Shown: positions 44,752 through 56,016 of the stretch, one piece after another | How positions within the stretch are numbered: position 1 is the first letter of the stretch | Layout: each line of letters starts with the position of its first letter | NCBI GenBank assembly: GCA_963707555.1 | Contig: CAVPQM010000030.1 | Span: forward strand, 1-64,000 | DNA: 64,000 nucleotides | Source: JAFAFN01 sp963707555 | GTDB lineage: Bacteria; Actinomycetota; Acidimicrobiia; Acidimicrobiales; Microtrichaceae | Reading direction: 5' to 3' | Notes under the pieces: generated by a model | Databases searched by the model: none | The model's input: the letters and a program-made list of their open reading frames with translations, nothing else | What the model was told of the DNA's origin: nothing | Made by a program: the position numbers and the translations under genes

Positions 44752-45297
44752 TCAGACCTCCCCGACCGGTGGCGCTGTCGTCGGACGGGACCCGGCGAAT
44801 CCGGCCGAGGCCGGGTCGGTGTCGCTGAGCGCCCCGCGCAGTCGCGCCCGCCCCTGGAAGAGCAGCGCCTTGGCGGTGCCCTCGGCGATGCCCAGTTCGA
44901 GTGCGACCTCGGCGACGTCGAGGCCGAGGAAGTAGCGCAGGACGATCGCCTGGCGCTGGCGACGCGGGAGCAACCGGACCGCGCGGTGCAGGGTCACGAC
45001 GTCGTCGCTGCGGTCGCCGAGGTCGCCCGCGTCGGGCTCCGGTCGGAGCCGCCGCAGTGCGCGCAGCTCCCGCTCCCGACGACGGAAGCCGCTGCGCGTG
45101 TGGTTGCACGCGACGGTCGTGACCCAGGCGGCCAGGTTGCGGATCTCGGTGCCGGCTGCGCTCCGCTCGATCGCACGCGCCAACGCCTCCTGCACCGCGT
45201 CCTCGGCGAGCGATCGGTCGTTGCACACGACGGTCACCGCCCCGACGACCTTGGGGTACTCGGTCGCGACGAACTCCTGCAGTCGAATCGGATCCAC
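44752..45297 (-). CDS. ECF RNA polymerase sigma factor
   Basis: A 181-residue group 4 sigma factor. Region 2 holds DRSLAEDAVQEALARAIERS and NLAAWVTTVACNHTRSGFRR; region 4 holds LPRRQRQAIVLRYFLGLDVA and ELGIAEGTAKALLFQGRARL. It starts with GTG (MDPIRLQEFVATEYPKVVGA). It is co-transcribed with the membrane protein at 43955 and diverges from the gene at 45417. Targets cannot be read from this window. Confidence 0.92.
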   Translation of the reverse strand: MDPIRLQEFVATEYPKVVGAVTVVCNDRSLAEDAVQEALARAIERSAAGTEIRNLAAWVTTVACNHTRSGFRRRERELRALRRLRPEPDAGDLGDRSDDVVTLHRAVRLLPRRQRQAIVLRYFLGLDVAEVALELGIAEGTAKALLFQGRARLRGALSDTDPASAGFAGSRPTTAPPVGEV

Positions 45298-45404
45298 GTG
45301 CTCCCTCGACGTCGCGGAGTGCGATCAGGTGTAGTGCCTCGACGAGCTTTCCGCTCGGGTTCTGCGTGCCGATGGCCGGTCGGCCGGATCTGCCGTCGGC
45401 CGGG

Positions 45405-45410
45405 TACCGT
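45405..45410 (+). promoter_or_regulatory. Leaderless-type -10 box
   Basis: TACCGT lies 6 bases before the ATG at 45417. Confidence 0.5.
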
Positions 45411-45416
45411 GACGCC

Positions 45417-45806
45417 ATGGCCACGTTGTCCTTCGAAGGCGAGACGAACGGCGAGATCCTCATCAAGGTGAAGCGGTGGCTCGCCTCGGTCGAGGGCAAC
45501 GAGACCTCGGCGATCTCGGCCGTCGAGGCGGTGAACCAGGGTGCCGAGCTCACGAAGGACGCGCTGCGCATCATCGCCAGCTCGGCCCCCGAACCGATCG
45601 CCCAGTCCGACGTCGTCAAGGGCCTCACGAACATGGGGTACAAGGTGACCGACGCCACCAAGGACGCGGTGGTGTCGGGCCTCGACACGATCGAGGAGGT
45701 CACCGGCGGCGGCGTCGTGCACCAGGCGACGAAGGCCGCCGGCAAGGTGGCGTACCAGATGAACGCCACGATGGCGCGCCAGTTGCTCCGCTCCCTGCGG
45801 GGCTGA
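45417..45806 (+). CDS. 129-residue protein, function unknown
   Basis: A soluble protein, MATLSFEGETNGEILIKVKR followed by mostly helical sequence with SSAPEPIAQSDVVKGLTNMG and VHQATKAAGKVAYQMNATMA near the end. There is no signal peptide, membrane segment or known catalytic motif. The codon pattern and a leaderless-type promoter support a real gene. It diverges from the ECF sigma gene and could be one of its targets, which is only a guess. Confidence 0.7.
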   Translation: MATLSFEGETNGEILIKVKRWLASVEGNETSAISAVEAVNQGAELTKDALRIIASSAPEPIAQSDVVKGLTNMGYKVTDATKDAVVSGLDTIEEVTGGGVVHQATKAAGKVAYQMNATMARQLLRSLRG

Positions 45807-45967
45807 CGCCTCGGCGCGGTCGCGGAGTCGGACCCGGTGGCACCTGGCGCCTAGACTCGCCTCTTTCCTGACGCCGTCGACGGCTCGGAGCGGTGTCGCC
45901 CAGGGCGTCGGCACAGGGCTCCTGGCCCGAGTGACGGTGCGGACACCAGGACCCGAAGAGGACCAGC

Positions 45968-47103
45968 GTGGCAGAGATCGAGATCGGAATCGGCAAGTCG
46001 GGACGTCGGGGCTATGCCCTCGACGAAGTGACCATCGTGCCCAGCCGACGGACGCGTGACGCCGACGAGGTCGACGTCACCTGGCAGATCGACGCCTACC
46101 AGTTCGAGATCCCCGTCATCGCCGCGGCGATGGACGGGGTCACCAGCCCGTCGACCGCGATCGAGATGAGCCGTCTCGGGGGCGCCGGCGCGCTGCACCT
46201 CGAGGGGCTCTGGACCCGTCACGCTGATCCGACCGGCCTGCTCGAGGAGCTGTCGCTCGTCGACGACGACGCCGCGGTCGCCCGCCTGCGCGAGCTCTAC
46301 TCCGCCCCGATCGACCCGGACCTCATGAGCGACCGGGTCCACGAGATCCGCGACGCCGGCGCGACCGCCGTCGTCGCGGTGAGTCCGCAGCGGACCGAGG
46401 AGCTGCTCGCGGACATCATCCGCTCCGAGCCGGACCTGCTCGTCATCCAGGGCACGATCACCTCCGCCGAGCACGTGTCCGACGGTGCACACCCGCCGCT
46501 CGACCTGAAGCACCTGGTCCGTCGCCTCGAGGTGCCGGTGCTCGTCGGCGGATGCGCCAGCTACCAGGCGGCACTCCACCTGATGCGCACCGGGGCCGCC
46601 GGCGTGCTGGTGGGCATCGGGCCCGACGAGACGTCGACGACCAACCGGGTCCTCGGGGTCGGCAACCCCCAGGCCACGGCGATCGCCGACGCACGAGCGG
46701 CGCGCATGCGCCACCTCGACGAGACCGGCGTCTACGTCCACGTGATCGCTGACGGCGGCATGCGCACCGGTGGCGACATCGCCAAGGCCGTCGTCTGCGG
46801 CGCCGACGGCGTGATGCTCGGCACCCCGCTCGCACGCGCCGAGGGGGCGCCCGCGAAGGGTGCGAACTGGTCGATGTCCGCGTTCCACTCGACCCTGCCC
46901 CGTGGCCGCGTGAGGCGCGTCGAGCCCGTCGGCTCGCTCGAGCAGGTGCTGCTCGGGCCGTCGGACCGCGCCGATGGTCGGACCAACCTGATCGGGGCGC
47001 TGCGCAAGTCCATGGCCGTCACCGGACACGGCTCCCTCAAGGAGCTCCAGAAGGCCGACCTGTCGGTCACCGCACCGTCGTTCGTCCGCCCCGGAGGCCA
47101 GTG

Positions 47104-47104
<1 letters not shown>
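45968..47104 (+). CDS. guaB3: GuaB3-family IMP dehydrogenase-like protein
   Basis: A 378-residue TIM-barrel protein of the GuaB3 family, without CBS domains. It begins EIEIGIGKSGRRGYALDEVT and contains HVIADGGMRTGGDIAKAVVC and GADGVMLGTPLARAEGAP. The loop that carries the catalytic cysteine in the window's own guaB (GPGSICTTR) reads GPDETSTTNR here, with no cysteine. So it is unlikely to be a standard IMP dehydrogenase; a GMP reductase-like role has been discussed for such proteins. Its stop overlaps the guaA start by one base. Confidence 0.88.
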
Positions 47105-48681
<1,577 letters not shown>

Positions 48682-48694
<13 letters not shown>

Positions 48695-48722
48695 CGGCCG
48701 GCGAATGGGAATGACCGGCCGG
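48682..48722. repeat. 20-base direct duplication across the guaA stop
   Basis: CGAATGGGAATGACGGCCGG is followed by CGAATGGGAATGACCGGCCGG. Each copy carries the final Glu-Trp-Glu codons and TGA. The remaining bases to 48860 show nothing I can name. Confidence 0.8.
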
Positions 48723-48863
48723 ATCGGGTTGCCCGGCGAACGGCCTGAGCCTGCCGGTCCTGAGGGTCCTGCCCAGGCTGTCGCGGGTCGCTGGACTGGC
48801 GTGGCTGCGCCGGAGTGGGATCGCCCCGGGAGTGAGGCCGCGACGGTCCACCACCTGACTGAC

Positions 48864-48893
48864 ACCTGTTTGTAACATTCCACAGGTCTGTGG
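48864..48893. promoter_or_regulatory. Operator-like palindromes before the NlpC/P60 gene
   Basis: ACCTGT and ACAGGT are spaced by 12 bases, overlapping a second palindrome CCACAG-GT-CTGTGG. A -10-like TAACAT lies at 48873-48878 between the arms. A repressor or activator site is likely but unidentified. Confidence 0.4.
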
Positions 48894-50163
48894 TTGACTG
48901 TCCGCCGTCATGCGACCGCTCACCGTCCCCGAACGCGCCCCCGAGATTCCCGACACGGACTTCGCCGTCGGAACGGACTGGGGCGTCGACTGCTCACCGG
49001 CGGCGTCGCCGCCGGCGTGCTCGCGGCGGTCACCTTCGCCGGTGGCGGTGCCGGAGCACAGGACGTCGAGAGCCTGCGGAACCGTGCCCAGCAGATCGCG
49101 GACGACCTCGAGGGCCTGGAACAGCGCTCGAGCGAGCTGAACGAGCAGTACCTCGAGACCTCGGAGCAGTTGCGCGAGCTCGAGGCCGAGATCGCCGAGA
49201 GCCGGACCTCGGTCGACGACGCGCAGACCAAGGTCGACGCCTCGCGCGGCCAGGCCGCCGACTACATGGTGCGGGCGTACATGGACGCCGGCTCGCGCCA
49301 CGACGTCGCCCCCGGGTGCCTCCGACCCGAACGAGGCCGTGAACTCCCAGGTCATGCTCGAGGTGCTGCGTCGCGGCCGGGAGAGCGTCGCCGACGACTA
49401 CCGCTCGCAGAAGATCGACCTCGAGGCCCGCACCGACGAGCTCGACGCCTCGGCCGAGCGACTCACGGACCTGAAGGATCGCCAGGCCGGGCTGGTCGAG
49501 GAGATCGAGTCCAGCGTCGCACGGCAGAGCGAGCTGCTGAACAGCGCCAACCGCGAGCTGAACAGCGCGCTCGCTGCTGAGCGTGCCCGTCGTGAGGCCG
49601 AGGCCGCCGAGCGAGCCCGTCGCGCCGCCGAGGAGGCGCAGCGTCGCGCCGAGGCGAACCGGGCGGCGACCGCCGCTGCGGCGAGCCGTGCCACCGCAGC
49701 GAGCGAGGCGCCGGCCGCTCCGAGGGCGAGCCGTCCCGGTGCCTCGGCTCCGTCGCCGGCTCCGGCGCCCGCACCGGCCGCGCCGCCGCCCCCTCCTCCC
49801 GTCGCGGCACCCAACGGCCGGGCCAGCGCAGCGATCTCGGCAGCGATGTCCCGTCTGGGCACCCCCTACCGTTGGGGTGGTACGACACCGGCCGGCTTCG
49901 ACTGCTCCGGTCTCATGCTCTGGTCCTGGGCACATGCGGGTGTCTCGTTGCCGCGCACCTCCGGTGCGCAGCGGGCGGCGACGCAGCGCATCTCGTTCGA
50001 CCAGCTGCAGCCCGGCGACCTGATCTTCTCCGGCAACCCCGTGTACCACGTGGGCATGTACATCGGCGGGGGTCAGATGATCCACTCGCCGCAGACCGGC
50101 GACGTCGTCAAGATCTCCGGCGTCCGCACCGGTGGTTCGACGAGCTACGGCCGCGTCGGCTGA
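48894..50163 (+). CDS. Secreted NlpC/P60 peptidoglycan hydrolase (start uncertain, one or more frameshifts)
   Basis: An exported cell-wall endopeptidase of the RipA type, around 420 residues. The signal region RRLLTGGVAAGVLAAVTFAG ends near AGAQ. A coiled coil follows (ESLRNRAQQIADDLEGLEQR and on), then an Ala/Pro linker and the NlpC/P60 domain: FDCSGLMLWSW with the catalytic cysteine, HVGMYIGGGQMIHSP with the histidine. Frame shifts near 49313; one CG gives VAPAGASDPNEAV. The start is TTG 48894 in the signal-peptide frame, or ATG 48910 if further bases are missing. Confidence 0.85.
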
Positions 50164-50169
50164 CGCTGC

Positions 50170-50226
50170 GATCCGACCGACGGTGATCCGACCGGGCGAT
50201 CCCTGACTGGGTGATCGGACCGCACC
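50170..50226. repeat. Degenerate 13-15-base repeat after the NlpC/P60 gene
   Basis: GATCCGACCGACGGT, GATCCGACCGGGC, GATCCCTGACTGGGT and GATCGGACCGCACC follow one another directly after the stop. Confidence 0.5.
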
Positions 50227-50257
50227 GACCCTCTGGGGGAGCAGCGGGTCGTCGCCG

Positions 50258-51202
50258 TCAGGTGCCGGCGAGTCGGGCGATGACCGGCGCCATGTCGTCG
50301 AGCGACGAGGCGGACAACCCGATCGTCGAGATCCCGAAGCGTTCACGTCGCGCCTCGAGGTCCTCGACGATCTGATCCACGGTGCCGCACAGGGCGTGCG
50401 GCGACTCACGGGCTTCCTCGGGCGTGAGTCCGAACCCGCCGGCGAACAGCTCGTACATCGCGTCGGGGTCATCGGTGACGATCGCCAGGTGGACGCGCGT
50501 CTGCAGCTCGATCCGGTCGAAGCGGTCGCCGGCGGCGGCCCGCACGATCGCGATCTTCTCCTCGGTGGCCGCGGCGGTCGCGCTCGGTCCGGCAGCGGCG
50601 TCGATGACCCCGGCGGTCAGCGTCGGGTTCAGTCCGACGATGTCGGCGTGACGACCGGCCAGCGCGAGCACCTTCGGGCCGCCTCCGCCGATCGCGAGGG
50701 GCGGCCGGGGCGACTGCAGCGGTCGGGGAAGGCCGACCAGACCGGTCACCGTGTAGTGGGTGCCCGCGAAGTCGGTCACGTCGTCGGTCCACATCGAGGT
50801 GATGATCTCGATGGCCTCCTCGAGGCGCTCGATCCGGACCCCGGGGCGGTCCATGGTGATGCCGGACGCGACGTAGTCCTCGGTCATCCAGCCGGCGCCC
50901 AGACCGAACTCGAGGCGGCCACCGGAGAGCACGTCGACCGTCGCAGCCTCCTTGGCGAGCACCACCGGGTGGCGGTAGTCGTTGCAGAACACGAGCGACC
51001 CGACGCGCAATGTCGTCGTCGCGTCCGCAACCGCCATCATCGCTGCGATCGGCGCGACCTGGTCGTCGAGGTGGTCGGCCACCGTGAGCGTCGAGACACC
51101 CAGGTCCTCGGCCTTGCGGGCGAGCGGGCGCAGCTCATCGGGGTGCGTCAGGCGCGACGCCTGGATCGTGAACCGGAAGGGTCGTGGAGCGGGCGTCGAC
51201 AT
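50258..51202 (-). CDS. F420-dependent LLM-class oxidoreductase
   Basis: A 314-residue luciferase-like TIM-barrel enzyme resembling the actinobacterial TIGR03621 group. It begins FRFTIQASRLTHPDELRPLA and contains SGGRLEFGLGAGWMTEDYVA and PRPPLAIGGGGPKVLALAGR. The family uses coenzyme F420 (or FMN); the substrate is unknown. It is divergent from the dienelactone hydrolase gene across only 38 bases, which hold both promoters. Confidence 0.85.
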   Translation of the reverse strand: MSTPAPRPFRFTIQASRLTHPDELRPLARKAEDLGVSTLTVADHLDDQVAPIAAMMAVADATTTLRVGSLVFCNDYRHPVVLAKEAATVDVLSGGRLEFGLGAGWMTEDYVASGITMDRPGVRIERLEEAIEIITSMWTDDVTDFAGTHYTVTGLVGLPRPLQSPRPPLAIGGGGPKVLALAGRHADIVGLNPTLTAGVIDAAAGPSATAAATEEKIAIVRAAAGDRFDRIELQTRVHLAIVTDDPDAMYELFAGGFGLTPEEARESPHALCGTVDQIVEDLEARRERFGISTIGLSASSLDDMAPVIARLAGT

Positions 51203-51210
51203 CGGCGACG

Positions 51211-51216
51211 ACCGTA
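51211..51216 (-). promoter_or_regulatory. Leaderless-type -10 box for the LLM oxidoreductase
   Basis: TACGGT on the minus strand lies 8 bases before the ATG at 51202. Confidence 0.5.
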
Positions 51217-51228
51217 GTTCGCCCCCAC

Positions 51229-51234
51229 TACCGT
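51229..51234 (+). promoter_or_regulatory. Leaderless-type -10 box for the dienelactone hydrolase
   Basis: TACCGT lies 6 bases before the ATG at 51241, back to back with the promoter of the divergent gene. Confidence 0.5.
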
Positions 51235-51240
51235 CTCCGC

Positions 51241-52036
51241 ATGGCGACCGACGTGCTCTCCGACTTCACGCTCGAGACGTTCACCTTCGCCGGTGTGGAG
51301 CGTCGGGTGTACCGGGCGGGCCACGGCACGGCCGTGATCGTCATGGCCGAGATCCCCGGCATCACGCCCAAGGTCGCCGAGTTCGCACGCCGGGTGGTGG
51401 CACGTGGCCACACCGTGTTCATGCCGGTCCTGTTCGGCGAGCCGGGTGCCGAGAGCACCCCGGGGAACATCGCGAAGGTCATGCCCAACGTGTGCGTCTC
51501 ACGGGAGTTCAAGGCCTTCGCGCTCGCGCACGACACCGCCGGCGATCGACTGGCTGCGAGCCCTGGCACGCCACGCCCACGAGGAGTGCGGCGGCCCCGG
51601 CGTCGGCGCGGTGGGCATGTGCTTCACCGGCGGCTTCGCCCTCGCCATGGCGACCGAACCGGCGCTGTTGGCGCCGGTGCTCGCACAACCCTCGCTGCCC
51701 ATCCCCGTCACCCGATCCCGAGCCGCGGACGTGGGTTGCTCCGACGCCGACATGCTCGAGGTGATGGAGCGCGCGGACCGCGACGACCTCTGCGTGCTGG
51801 GCGTGCGCTTCAGCGGCGACCGGCTCGCACCGAGGGAGCGGTTCCGATCCCTCGAGCGGCTGCTCGGCGACCACTTCATCGGCGTCGAGATCGACTCCTC
51901 GAAGGGCAACCCCTGGGGTCACGCCCCGGCCGCACACTCGGTGCTCACCGAGGACCTGATCGACGAGCCGGGTCAGCCCACCAAGGACGCGCTCGAGCAG
52001 GTGCTCGACTTCTTCGACGAGCGCCTCGCCGGCTGA
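51241..52036 (+). CDS. Dienelactone hydrolase family protein (one apparent frameshift)
   Basis: A 265-residue alpha/beta hydrolase. The nucleophile elbow is VGAVGMCFTGGFALAM with a catalytic cysteine, as in carboxymethylenebutenolidases. A late histidine is present in NPWGHAPAAHSV. The frame changes near 51543; one CG gives DTAGAIDWLRALARHAHEE and normal continuation to LDFFDERLAG. The natural substrate is unclear; many members act on esters or lactones unrelated to aromatic degradation. Confidence 0.85.
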
Positions 52037-52183
52037 CGCCCCTGGACTCCGCATCGGACCCGGGGTGCATGACGCCGATCTGCGGTCTGGACGTGACATG
52101 TGGTGTCACCTCCAGCCCTCGGATCGTGGGGCGTGGCGTGTGCGGTCGGCTCTGGCTGAATCGGGCCTGTCAGAGGCCCCAAC

Positions 52184-52189
52184 TAGAGT
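52184..52189 (+). promoter_or_regulatory. Leaderless-type -10 box for pcrA
   Basis: TAGAGT lies 8 bases before the ATG at 52198. Confidence 0.45.
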
Positions 52190-52197
52190 TGAGGTCG

Positions 52198-54450
52198 ATG
52201 CCTTCTGACGCTGTGCCGACCGAGAACCCGCTGCTCGAAGGGCTCAACCCGGCGCAGTTCGAGGCCGTCACCCACGCCGATGGGCCGCTGCTCGTCGTGG
52301 CCGGTGCCGGCTCCGGCAAGACACGGGTCCTCACCCATCGCATCGCCCACCTGATCGAGGAGCACCAGGTCTCGCCGTTCGAGATCCTGGCGATCACCTT
52401 CACGAACAAGGCCGCCGCCGAGATGCGCGAACGCGTCGGTCGCCTGGTCGGCCCGGTCGCCGAGAAGATGTGGGTCTCGACCTTCCACTCGGCGTGCGTG
52501 CGCATCCTGCGACGTGACGCCACCCGACTCGGCTACCCGTCGTCGTTCACGATCTACGACCAGGCCGACGCCGTGCGGCTGACCTCGTACGTGCTCCGCG
52601 ACCTGAACATCGACCCCCGCCGCTTCCCGCCACGGGCCGTGCACGCCGCGATCTCGCGCGGCCAAGAACGATGGCGTCGACTTCGACACCTTTCGCGAGA
52701 AGGCCCAGAACATCTACGACCGCAAGATCGCCGAGGTCTACACCGAGTACCAGCTGCGTCTGCACCGTGCCGGCGCCATGGACTTCGACGACCTGCTGGC
52801 GGTGACCGTCCAATTGCTCCAGACCCAGCCCGACGTGCTGGCGCACTACCAGCAGCGCTTCCGTCACGTGCTCGTCGACGAGTACCAGGACACCAACGTC
52901 GTGCAGAACGATCTGGTCATGCTGCTCGGCGAGGAGCACCGCAACGTCTGCGTGGTCGGGGACTCGGACCAGTCGGTCTATGCCTTTCGCGGCGCCGACA
53001 TGCGCAACATCCTCGAGTTCGAGACGGCGTTCCCGGACGCCACGGTGGTCGTGCTCGAGCAGAACTACCGCTCGACGCAGACCATCCTCGACGCCGCCAA
53101 CGCGGTCATCGCCAACAACGTCGCCCGCAAGCCGAAGGAGCTCTGGACCGAGTCCGGCAGCGGCGAGAAGATCGTGCGGTTCCAGGGCGAGGACGAGATC
53201 GACGAGTCGCAGTGGATCACCCGCGAGATGTCGCGCCTGCACGACGGCGGCGACCTGCGTTGGTCCGACATGGCCGTCTTCTACCGGACCAACGCCCAGA
53301 GTCGCGTGCTCGAGGAGCAGCTCATCAAGGCGGGGGTGCCGTACCGCGTCGTCGGTGGCACCCGGTTCTTCGACCGCAAAGAGGTCAAGGACGCGATGGC
53401 CTACCTCAAGGGCATCGTGAACACGACCGACGAGGTCAGCCTCAAGCGGGTGCTGAACGTCCCCAAGCGCGGCGTCGGCGACCAGACCGTCGGACGCCTC
53501 GACGCGTTCGCCAAGGCCAAGGGCATCTCGTTCGTCGAGGCGCTGCGCCGCTGGGACGAGGCGGGTGTCGCGCCCCGGTCCGCTCGGGGCATCGAGGCGT
53601 TCCTGGGGATCCTCGACGACCTCGCCACGCAGGTCGGCGACGGGCCGGCGGCCATGCTCGAGACGATCCTGGACCGCAGCGGCTACCTCGCCGAGCTCGA
53701 GGCCGAGGCGACCATCGAGGCCGAGGGGCGCGCCGAGAACCTGGCCGAGCTCGTCGGCATGGCGAAGGACCACACGACCGTCGACGAGTTCCTCGAACAG
53801 GTCTCGCTCGTCGCCGACACCGACCAGCTCCCCGACCCCGACGATCCGTCCGAGACCGGGGTGGTCATGATGACGCTGCACTCGGCCAAGGGACTCGAGT
53901 TCCCGGTCGTGTTCATCGGGGGCATGGAGGAGAGCGTGTTCCCGCACATGCGCGCGCTCAGCGAGCCGGCCGAGCTCGAGGAGGAACGCCGGCTCTGCTA
54001 CGTCGGCCTCACCCGTGCACGCGAGCGGCTCTACCTGTCCCACGCCTGGTGCCGGACCCTGTACGGCACCACCCAGTACAACCCGCCCAGCCGGTTCCTC
54101 GACGAGATCCCCGCGCACCTGATCGAGGACTCGCCCGGCGAGCAGGTCCCGGGCCAACCGAGGCGGGGCGGGGACGCGGCGGCGACACCGGAGGCTGGCA
54201 GTCGACGTCGTGGTCGCCGCCGGGGCGCGAACGCGCCGTGGAGCGCGCCACCCGTCCCGCGCCGCCGCGACCGACCCGGGCACACGAGCTCCAGTTCAAG
54301 GTCGGCGACGACGTGCGCCACAACGTGTGGGGCGAGGGCGTCGTGCTGCTCGTCGAGGGTGACGGCGACAAGGCCGAAGCCGTCGTGCGCTTCTCGACGG
54401 TGGGCGAGAAGCGCCTGCTCCTGTCGTGGGCCCCGCTGGAGAAGGCGTGA
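52198..54450 (+). CDS. pcrA: UvrD/PcrA-type DNA helicase (about three apparent frameshifts)
   Basis: A superfamily 1A 3'-5' helicase of about 752 residues used in repair and in clearing obstacles from DNA. Motifs in order: LLVVAGAGSGKTRVLTHRIA (I), AITFTNKAAAEMRERV (Ia), VDEYQDTN (II), GDSDQSVYAFRGAD (III), EQNYRSTQTIL (IV), LHSAKGLEFPVVFIGG (V), EERRLCYVGLTRARERL (VI). The C-terminal tail LQFKVGDDVRHNVWGEG is the Tudor-like RNA polymerase contact. Frames shift near 52658 and twice around 54175-54185. CG repair restores ISRAAKNDGVDFDTF. Confidence 0.93.
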   Translation: MPSDAVPTENPLLEGLNPAQFEAVTHADGPLLVVAGAGSGKTRVLTHRIAHLIEEHQVSPFEILAITFTNKAAAEMRERVGRLVGPVAEKMWVSTFHSACVRILRRDATRLGYPSSFTIYDQADAVRLTSYVLRDLNIDPRRFPPRAVHAAISRGQERWRRLRHLSREGPEHLRPQDRRGLHRVPAASAPCRRHGLRRPAGGDRPIAPDPARRAGALPAALPSRARRRVPGHQRRAERSGHAARRGAPQRLRGRGLGPVGLCLSRRRHAQHPRVRDGVPGRHGGRARAELPLDADHPRRRQRGHRQQRRPQAEGALDRVRQRREDRAVPGRGRDRRVAVDHPRDVAPARRRRPALVRHGRLLPDQRPESRARGAAHQGGGAVPRRRWHPVLRPQRGQGRDGLPQGHREHDRRGQPQAGAERPQARRRRPDRRTPRRVRQGQGHLVRRGAAPLGRGGCRAPVRSGHRGVPGDPRRPRHAGRRRAGGHARDDPGPQRLPRRARGRGDHRGRGARREPGRARRHGEGPHDRRRVPRTGLARRRHRPAPRPRRSVRDRGGHDDAALGQGTRVPGRVHRGHGGERVPAHARAQRAGRARGGTPALLRRPHPCTRAALPVPRLVPDPVRHHPVQPAQPVPRRDPRAPDRGLARRAGPGPTEAGRGRGGDTGGWQSTSWSPPGRERAVERATRPAPPRPTRAHELQFKVGDDVRHNVWGEGVVLLVEGDGDKAEAVVRFSTVGEKRLLLSWAPLEKA

Positions 54451-54472
54451 CCGGCACGCCGGGGTGCGCCCG

Positions 54473-56016
54473 ATGACCTCCCGCTCGCTCATCGGCCGCG
54501 CCGCGTTCGTGCTGGGCCGGACCGCGACGCTCGCCGACCTGATGGACCGACTCGCCGACCTGCACGGCGACGCCGTCATGGTGACCGAGGAGCTCGAGCC
54601 GGGCAACGTGCGCGAGCTGACCTACACCGCTGCGGCTGCCCAGGTGCGCGCCTGGTCGGCGGCCGTCGCCGCACGCAGCCGGCCCGGCGTGCCCGTGGTC
54701 GTCGCCACCCCCAACGGGTTCGACCAGTTCCTCGATCTGCCTCGCCGTCGCTCGGGCGGGGGGACTGCCGGCCCCGGTCAACCCGCAGATGAGCCCGGCC
54801 GAGGTCGAGCACGTGATCGCCGACTCCGGCGCCGACCTGGTCGTCCGCGACAGCGCCGAGCTGTCGGTCGGGCCCGGGTCACGTCGGTCCGCCGCCGACC
54901 CGGTGCGGCCCGGTCGACGCGACGTGGCGGCGCTCTTCTACACCTCGGGCACCACCGGACGTCCCAAGGGCGCCGAGCTGACCCACCAGGGCCTCGTCGG
55001 CCAGGTCGCGCCCGCCGCGGCGTGGCCGCTCGGTGGTCGTCACGGCGAGCTCGCGCTGTCGTTGCCGGTCGCGCACATCATGGGCTTCCTGGCGCTGATG
55101 GGCCCCGCGGTCGCAGGCATCCCCGTCTACTTCATGCCGCGCTTCTCGCCCCAGCGTGTGCTCGACGTGATCGAGCAGCGTCGTTGCTCGGCGTTCATGG
55201 GCGTGCCGGCGATGTACCGCACCCTGCTCGAGGCCGGCGCCGCGGAGCGTGACCTGCAGCTCGGTGCGGGTCTGGATCAGCGGCGCCGATGTCATGCCCT
55301 CAGAGCTCGCCAAGCAGTTCAAGCAGTTCGGGGCGAGCGTCTCGTTGCCAGCGCTCGGCGCCGTCGGCGAGGCCGCCTTCGTCGAGGGCTACGGCATGGT
55401 CGAGGTCAGCGGCAACGTGGCGACCAAGGTCTCACCGCCGATGCTGCCCATCGGTCTGGGTGACTCGCTCGGGCTCTCCATGCCGGGCTGGCGCCTCAGG
55501 GTCGCCGACCGAGACGGGCGGACCGTCCTCCCGGGCCAGGTCGGCGAGCTGCTGGTCAAGGGGCCCGGCGTGCTGACGGGCTACTGGGGCGACCGTGCCG
55601 CCACCGACGCCGCGCTGACCGAGGACGGGTGGCTGCGCACCGGCGACCTGGTGCGCTCGGGCCCGCTCGGGACCGTGCTGTTCCACGGGCGCGCCAAGGC
55701 GGTCATCAAGTCGGGTGGCTACTCGGTGTACCCGCTCGAGGTCGAGGCGTCGCTCGAGGAGCACCCCGACGTGCTCGAGGCCGCGGTCGTCGGGCTGCCG
55801 GACGCGAAGCTCGGCGAGGTGCCCGTCGCCGCGGTCCGCCTCGACCCGTCGTCGTCGCTCACCGGTGACCTGCTCCAGGTCTGGGCCGAGGTGCGCATGG
55901 CGCAGTACAAGGCGCCCCGCCGCATCGTCGTGGTCGACGAGCTGCCCCGGACCGGCACCCGCAAGGTGCAGCGCAACCAGCTGCTGCCGCTGTTCGCCGG
56001 CGGCTCCGTGCCGTGA
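54473..56016 (+). CDS. Acyl-CoA synthetase, AMP-binding (two apparent frameshifts)
   Basis: A 515-residue adenylate-forming ligase, probably activating a fatty or other carboxylic acid to its CoA thioester. Motifs: FYTSGTTGRPKGAELTH, GYGMVEVSGN, GWLRTGDLV, RAKAVIKSGGYSVYPLEVE and the C-terminal lysine in PRTGTRKVQRNQ. Frames shift near 54733 and 55256; one CG (or GC) each gives QFLAICLAVARAGGLPAPVN and RDLRSSVRVWISGADVMP. It overlaps the thioesterase gene by four bases, suggesting joint handling of acyl-CoA. Confidence 0.88.
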
